This document shows, piece by piece, positions 59,704-64,000 of a stretch of DNA of 64,000 nucleotides (its first letter is position 1; every line of letters begins with the position of its first letter). This DNA comes from Saprospiraceae bacterium (GTDB lineage Bacteria; Bacteroidota; Bacteroidia; Chitinophagales; Saprospiraceae). The notes under the pieces were generated by a model. That model saw only the letters and a program-made list of their open reading frames with translations, did no database searches and was not told the DNA's origin. The translations under genes and the position numbers were made by a program. Location of the stretch: positions 23,782-87,781 of the forward strand of contig WFXH01000098.1 of NCBI GenBank assembly GCA_015490715.1, written 5' to 3'.

Positions 59704-60444
59704 ATGAAATTACTCGTCTGTATCAGTGTCACACCAGAGACCACAGCGCCCATTCGCTTTACCGAAGATGGCCAATCTCTCATCACCGAAGGGATCAACT
59801 ATATCATCAACCCATACGACGAGTGGTATGCCTTAGTGCGCGCCATCGAATTAAAAGAGCAGCACGGCGGTCAGGTAGACATCGTACACGTCGGGCCGGC
59901 CTCGCACGATGTGCTGTTGCGCAAGGCCCTCGCCATTGGTGCCGATGCCGCCTATCGCATTGATCTCCAACCCAAAGACGCCTGGCAAGCCGCCTATCAA
60001 ATAGCACATTTCGCACAAGACCGCGCCTACGATATCATCTTTGCAGGTAAGGAAACGATCGATTATCAAGGGGCTTTGGTGCCGGGCATGGTAGCCGAAA
60101 TGCTCCACCTTCCCTTCGCCTCCTTCATCAATTACCTCGAAGTCGAAGGCCAACAAGTCACTGTGCGCTGTGAAATCGAAGGCGGATACGAAGAATACCG
60201 CATGCCCATGCCCCTGGTGGTCAGCGCTGCCAAGGGCTTAGCCGAACAGCGCATTCCCAACATGCGCGGCATCATGATGGCCAAACGCAAACCCTTAGAG
60301 GTGATTCCTCCTCAGGAAGTGCCCGCCAAATCCGAATGTATCGGCTTTGAAAAACCCCCACAGCGTTCGTCCGTTAAACTCATCGATCCCGACAACGTAG
60401 AAGAACTCGTCCGACTCCTCCACGAAGAAGCAAGAGTGATTTAA
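59704..60444 (+). CDS. etfB: Electron transfer flavoprotein beta subunit
   Basis: A 246-residue subunit of the ETF heterodimer, which carries electrons from acyl-CoA dehydrogenases to the quinone pool. The pattern NPYDEWYALVRAIELKEQHGG, the DIVHVGPAS region, the FAGKETIDYQGALVPGMVAEML nucleotide-binding stretch and the C-terminal PPQRSSVKL are typical. It precedes etfA by 11 bases. The operon has a clear promoter box. Confidence 0.95.
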   Translation: MKLLVCISVTPETTAPIRFTEDGQSLITEGINYIINPYDEWYALVRAIELKEQHGGQVDIVHVGPASHDVLLRKALAIGADAAYRIDLQPKDAWQAAYQIAHFAQDRAYDIIFAGKETIDYQGALVPGMVAEMLHLPFASFINYLEVEGQQVTVRCEIEGGYEEYRMPMPLVVSAAKGLAEQRIPNMRGIMMAKRKPLEVIPPQEVPAKSECIGFEKPPQRSSVKLIDPDNVEELVRLLHEEARVI

Positions 60445-60455
60445 AGCCACACAAC

Positions 60456-61418
60456 ATGATACTCGTCTACATCGAACAAGCCGACAAAAAGATCAAAAAA
60501 CATAGCCTCGAAGCGCTGACCTTAGCTGCCCAATTGGCCGAAGCTCTCCAGAGCAAAGTGGCTGCCATCGTCATCGGTGAGGTCGACAACCCCGAAATCA
60601 CTGCCCAATACGGAGCCGATACGACCTATCTCGTCTCTACGACAGAGTCCGATCTCCTCGATACTGCTGCAAGGACCAAGGTATGGAAAAAGCTGGTGGA
60701 ACACACCGGTGGCTCCATCGTCATTCTTCCCCATAGTGCGGGCGGCAAAGCCATTGCTGGAAGGCTCTCCGTGGCTTTGCAAGCCGACGTCCTCAGTGCA
60801 GTATCTCAGTTTGTAGGGCTTGATGGAGAAAAACTCCTCTTCAAGCGCCCCGTCTTTGCGGGTAAAGGCATCGCCACCTGTGCAATCCAAGCCTCCCGAG
60901 CAGTCGTCACCCTGCTGCGCAACGCCATTAGCCCTCAAAAACGCGAAAAGCCCTATCGTGCACAGACGATTGCAATTAGCGACGTCCAGCCCACAGTCCA
61001 ACTTCTACAACGCCAAAAGACACAAGGCAAAGTACCGCTCCCCGAAGCAGAAATCGTCGTCTCGGGCGGTCGTGGCTTAAAGGGCCCCGAAAACTGGCAC
61101 TTGATTGAAGAGCTCGCCGACGTGCTCGGTGCAGCAACCGCCTGCTCGCGCCCCGTCGCCGACGCCGGTTGGCGCCCCCACAGCGAACACGTCGGCCAAA
61201 CGGGTATCACCATCAGCCCCAACCTCTACATCGCCATCGGCATCTCCGGGGCCATCCAACACCTCGCTGGCGTCAACAACTCCAAGACCATCGTCGTCAT
61301 CAACAAAGACCCCGAAGCCCCCTTTTTTAAAGCCGCTGATTACGGCATCGTCGGCGACCTGTTCGAAGTCGTGCCAAAACTAATCGAGGCACTAAAGCGT
61401 TATAAGGAAAAACAATAA
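60456..61418 (+). CDS. etfA: Electron transfer flavoprotein alpha subunit
   Basis: A 320-residue FAD-binding subunit partnered with etfB. The FAD-binding C-terminal region is clear: [14 protein letters not shown], the conserved Arg in [22 protein letters not shown], and [23 protein letters not shown]. The pair fits with the enoyl-CoA hydratase for acyl-CoA oxidation. The bifunctional nuclease gene starts 12 bases later and may be in the same transcript. Confidence 0.95.
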   Translation: MILVYIEQADKKIKKHSLEALTLAAQLAEALQSKVAAIVIGEVDNPEITAQYGADTTYLVSTTESDLLDTAARTKVWKKLVEHTGGSIVILPHSAGGKAIAGRLSVALQADVLSAVSQFVGLDGEKLLFKRPVFAGKGIATCAIQASRAVVTLLRNAISPQKREKPYRAQTIAISDVQPTVQLLQRQKTQGKVPLPEAEIVVSGGRGLKGPENWHLIEELADVLGAATACSRPVADAGWRPHSEHVGQTGITISPNLYIAIGISGAIQHLAGVNNSKTIVVINKDPEAPFFKAADYGIVGDLFEVVPKLIEALKRYKEKQ

Positions 61419-61430
61419 CTGCCCGCTCCC

Positions 61431-62021
61431 ATGGTACAGATGGAAATCATCGCTATCTCCAATACCATCACCCAGACCAATAACTACGCCGTTGTCCTAC
61501 AGGAGGTCAACGGCAACAGAAGACTCCCCATCGTCATCGGCGGCTTCGAAGCACAATCCATCGCCATTGCCCTCGAAGGCATGCGCCCCAATAGACCCCT
61601 CACCCACGACCTCCTCAAAAACGTCATGCTCACCTTCGACATCCACCTCGAAAAAGTCATCATCAACAAACTCATCGAAGGCATCTTCCACGCCTGCCTC
61701 ATCTGCAACAAAGACGGCCAAATCTACGAAATCGACTCCCGCACTTCCGATGCCATCGCTCTCGCCCTGCGCTTTAACGTACCCATCTACGCCCGCGAAG
61801 AAGTGCTCAGCGAAGCTGCCATCACCGTCAACACCCCTGAAGAAGGTACCTCTTCCACCAGCGAAAGAGAAAATACACCCACCAACCGCCCCGAAGATAT
61901 TTCCCGCCTCAACACGGCCGAACTCGAAAAACTCCTCAAAAAATGCATCGAGGATGAAAATTACGAAATGGCCGCCATCGTACGCGACGAGATAAAACGA
62001 CGCCAGGAAAACAACGATTGA
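61431..62021 (+). CDS. Bifunctional nuclease (DUF151) with UVR motif
   Basis: A 196-residue protein. The DUF151/BFN domain (about residues 5-130) shows LPIVIGGFEAQSIAIALEG and SRTSDAIALALRFNVPIYA. After a Ser/Thr/Glu-rich linker, the C-terminal 35 residues form a UVR coiled motif (NTAELEKLLKKCIEDENYEMAAIVRDEI), as in UvrB and UvrC. The combination is common in Bacteroidota. Proteins of this family show DNase and RNase activity in plants; the bacterial role is unclear. Confidence 0.88.
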   Translation: MVQMEIIAISNTITQTNNYAVVLQEVNGNRRLPIVIGGFEAQSIAIALEGMRPNRPLTHDLLKNVMLTFDIHLEKVIINKLIEGIFHACLICNKDGQIYEIDSRTSDAIALALRFNVPIYAREEVLSEAAITVNTPEEGTSSTSERENTPTNRPEDISRLNTAELEKLLKKCIEDENYEMAAIVRDEIKRRQENND

Positions 62022-62105
62022 ACCCCCTATCTCCCCCTATCCCAAAGCAGTATTTTCTCCTCTTTGCATAAAATCGCACACCCTACTCACTTCCGATTTT
62101 TTTCA

Positions 62106-62113
62106 TATTTTTG
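62106..62113 (+). promoter_or_regulatory. -7 box for the FG-GAP/UnbV protein gene
   Basis: TATTTTTG is an exact TAnnTTTG match, 26 bases before the ATG at 62140. It favours this start over the in-frame ATG at 62122. Confidence 0.45.
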
Positions 62114-62139
62114 TGATTCAAATGTATTTGTATCTGTGT

Positions 62140-64000
62140 ATGAAATGGTTGTACCGATACGGCACCGCACAGCCCCTCCTCACTATCCTCATCAGCGTAT
62201 TGTGGATCTCAACAGGGTTGAGCCAGCTCCCCAAATTTCGCCCACATTACTTCCAAAGCGATACGATTGAACACGGTGTGAGCTCCTCGCTACACGTCGG
62301 CATTGGCGATATCAATGGCGACCTGTTGGACGACATCGTCATAAGCGACCAGGGACGCACGCTCCACGTGTTTTATCAAATGGGAGACGGCAAGGGCTTC
62401 ATCAAAGGCCCCGTCCTTCCTGTGTCCCATCCACCGTTTTATACCTTGGCGATTGCAGATTTTGACGCCAACTACCGAGAGGATATCTTCCTGGGCAACT
62501 ACCACAATCCCCACCAACTCCTCCTCAACCCCGCATATCCTAACTACCAACGTATACGCATCCCTGCCGACAACACCTATCCGCAATCCATTGCCGTGGC
62601 CGACTACGACCACAACGGATGGCTCGACCTCTTCATCGCCAACGATATCGCAGCTAACACTTTTCTCTTTCAAGACAGTGCGGCATCCTTCCGCAAAGAA
62701 ACTTCGTTTTTGCGCGCCCCTGAGGAGTTTCTCCACGCTGCCGGCAACTACGGCGTAGCCCTCACCGATGTCAACGGCGATCATCGCCTCGACCTCTACA
62801 TCGCCAAATGCTTCCCCGGCGAAAACGACTCCACGAGCCCCCTGCGACTTAACCAACTCTACCTCCAGGACTCCTCTGGTCGCTATGTTTTGGATAGCGC
62901 AAACCACTGGCAACTCCAATTCGGAGCCCAATCCTGGACAGCCAACTTCGGTGACCTTGACAACGATGGCGACTTCGATGCCCTGGTGACCCATCACGAC
63001 CGAGCTTCTTATGTACTCGAAAACACAGGAAACCACTTCGTCCGTAGGGACCAAAGCGCCAACATTCATATCGACGACTATCCCATCCAATCCGTGCTCT
63101 ACGATATCGACAACAACGGCTATTTAGACATCGTCATCGGAGGTTTCCCGGCGTATATCTATCTCAACTTTGGCAATTGGCATTTTCGACCGCTGCTTCA
63201 TGCCTATGATCTCTACCCTCCCTCTTCACTGACCGTAGGTGATCTCAACAACGACGGTTTTGCCGACATCCTGACCAACCACTACCTCGAAAGCCAAGCT
63301 ATCCTCCCCGACCGCGTGTTTTTCAACAGCCCCAACGACAACCATTTCATACGTATACGCCTCATAGCACCGCCTCCCAATACCGACGCCATCGGATCGA
63401 TCGTCCGCCTAAAAAGCGGTGGGCAATGGCAAATGCGCCTGGTCGAATCCGGTATCGGCTACGGCATAGCCAACAGCACGATACTCCACTTCGGCCTCGG
63501 CTCCGCATCCGTCGTCGACTCGCTGGTCATCTACTGGCACGACGGCGACACGACCCTTTACACACACCTACAAGCCGACGGTACATGGATATTGCCCAAA
63601 CGAGATACACAATGTGCCCAATTTCTCTCCCCACATGATGTCGTCACCTACGACATCTGTCCCAGCGACTCCGTCGTGCTCAGCATACCCAAAGGGGCAA
63701 AACTGCTGTATTGGTCAGGCCTCGTGGATACATCTGCCTCTATTACCGTACGTCGCACGGCAAACTATCGGGCATTCTACCGGGATAGCTCCGGATGCCT
63801 GCGGTATAGTCCGCTCTACGTCGTCCGCCAAAATCCCATAGGTACACCGGAAGTAGACTTACCCGTGAAATTCCATGTCTGCACAGGTACTGAACTCGTA
63901 GCCATCCGGCGGGATAGCAATCTGCTCTGGTGGAACACCTTTGACGTCGATACACTGCGTATCAATAGCGACACCTCACTGTGGTTTTCCTATCACCATG
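62140..64000 (+). CDS. Partial: secreted FG-GAP/VCBS repeat protein with ASPIC/UnbV domain
   Basis: At least 620 residues, running off the right edge; the frame stays open from the ATG at 62140 to 64000. A signal sequence (MKWLYRYGTAQPLLTILISV) is followed by FG-GAP/VCBS-type repeats that build a beta propeller with calcium-binding D-x-N-x-D-G loops (for example GIGDINGDLLDDIVI, VADYDHNGWLDLFI, LTDVNGDHRLDLYI, FGDLDNDGDFDALV, VGDLNNDGFADIL). Next comes an ASPIC/UnbV domain (AIGSIVRLKSGGQW, ESGIGYGIANST, LHFGLGSASVVDSLVIYW). After that, Ig-like repeats with CPSDSVVLSIP begin. It is likely to be a surface protein, probably with a T9SS domain outside the window. Confidence 0.9.
   Translation, partial: MKWLYRYGTAQPLLTILISVLWISTGLSQLPKFRPHYFQSDTIEHGVSSSLHVGIGDINGDLLDDIVISDQGRTLHVFYQMGDGKGFIKGPVLPVSHPPFYTLAIADFDANYREDIFLGNYHNPHQLLLNPAYPNYQRIRIPADNTYPQSIAVADYDHNGWLDLFIANDIAANTFLFQDSAASFRKETSFLRAPEEFLHAAGNYGVALTDVNGDHRLDLYIAKCFPGENDSTSPLRLNQLYLQDSSGRYVLDSANHWQLQFGAQSWTANFGDLDNDGDFDALVTHHDRASYVLENTGNHFVRRDQSANIHIDDYPIQSVLYDIDNNGYLDIVIGGFPAYIYLNFGNWHFRPLLHAYDLYPPSSLTVGDLNNDGFADILTNHYLESQAILPDRVFFNSPNDNHFIRIRLIAPPPNTDAIGSIVRLKSGGQWQMRLVESGIGYGIANSTILHFGLGSASVVDSLVIYWHDGDTTLYTHLQADGTWILPKRDTQCAQFLSPHDVVTYDICPSDSVVLSIPKGAKLLYWSGLVDTSASITVRRTANYRAFYRDSSGCLRYSPLYVVRQNPIGTPEVDLPVKFHVCTGTELVAIRRDSNLLWWNTFDVDTLRINSDTSLWFSYHH

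Noticed and set aside
62290..63090. Minus-strand open frame of 266 codons near the right edge
   Set aside because: It is opposite the FG-GAP/UnbV gene, whose calcium-loop repeats are clear. That gene is easy to overlook because it has no stop within the window.
1..64000. CRISPR arrays, tRNA or rRNA genes, phage or transposase genes
   Set aside because: I looked for regular direct repeats, cloverleaf-like sequences and typical transposase or integrase motifs and saw none I could support.

Overview
This 64 kb window is ordinary chromosomal sequence from a member of the Bacteroidota, most likely a Saprospiraceae-like bacterium. Four things support this. Many start codons are preceded by the phylum's -7 promoter box TAnnTTTG, usually TATCTTTG. 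There are type IX secretion (T9SS) C-terminal domains on exported proteins. There is a gldA-gldF-gldG gliding ABC transporter. A 1596-residue Cys-rich HYR-like protein has an architecture typical of Saprospiraceae. Base composition looks close to 50% GC. I see no rRNA, tRNA, CRISPR array, prophage or intact insertion sequence.

Layout. 1-6.5 kb (minus strand): a partial gene, a rhodanese-fold lipoprotein without the catalytic Cys, a GNAT acetyltransferase, a lipoprotein-type SAM methyltransferase, the system II cytochrome c assembly pair CcsA and Ccs1/ResB, and a UMF1-type transporter. 6.7-11.8 kb: a RimK-like ATP-grasp ligase, an MdlA-like ABC exporter, an HdrB-like CCG-domain protein and a SWIM zinc-finger protein. 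12-17.8 kb: an M16 peptidase lipoprotein, a DUF3365 haem lipoprotein and an S9 oligopeptidase. 18-21 kb: MATE exporter, purK and purE, overlapping. 21-26 kb: an Omp28-like T9SS protein, an aspartate aminotransferase and a PGRP-type amidase. 26-30 kb: tilS, DoxX, tsaE and alanine dehydrogenase. 30-36 kb: small membrane proteins, a bacilliredoxin, a retropepsin-like/PDZ protein, enoyl-CoA hydratase, YebC, a conserved unknown and era. 36-41 kb: MscS, lipoamide dehydrogenase and an M28 peptidase. 41-48.4 kb (minus strand): gdhA, an Lrp/AsnC regulator, gldA, gldF, gldG, a DUF4340 protein and an S1/P1-like hydrolase. 48.7-64 kb: a cell-wall amidase, the giant secreted protein, DUF423, lepA, a MORN-like lipoprotein, PBP4-type carboxypeptidase, etfB, etfA, a bifunctional nuclease and an FG-GAP/UnbV protein that runs off the end.

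How the genes work together. Alanine and glutamate dehydrogenases, an aminotransferase and an Lrp-type regulator, together with several exported peptidases, suggest growth on proteins and amino acids. Enoyl-CoA hydratase and the EtfAB electron carrier fit fatty or branched-chain acyl-CoA oxidation. Ccs1-CcsA supplies c-type cytochromes. Gld and T9SS genes fit a gliding, surface-digesting life.

I found no clear new multi-gene system. The observations most worth checking are: a frame-independent over-represented oligonucleotide (ATAAAATCG); the head-to-head overlap of tilS with a lipoprotein gene, each promoter lying in or at the edge of the other gene; a signal-peptide-encoding reading frame with no ATG start; the exported methyltransferase; and a structured leader ahead of the giant secreted gene.
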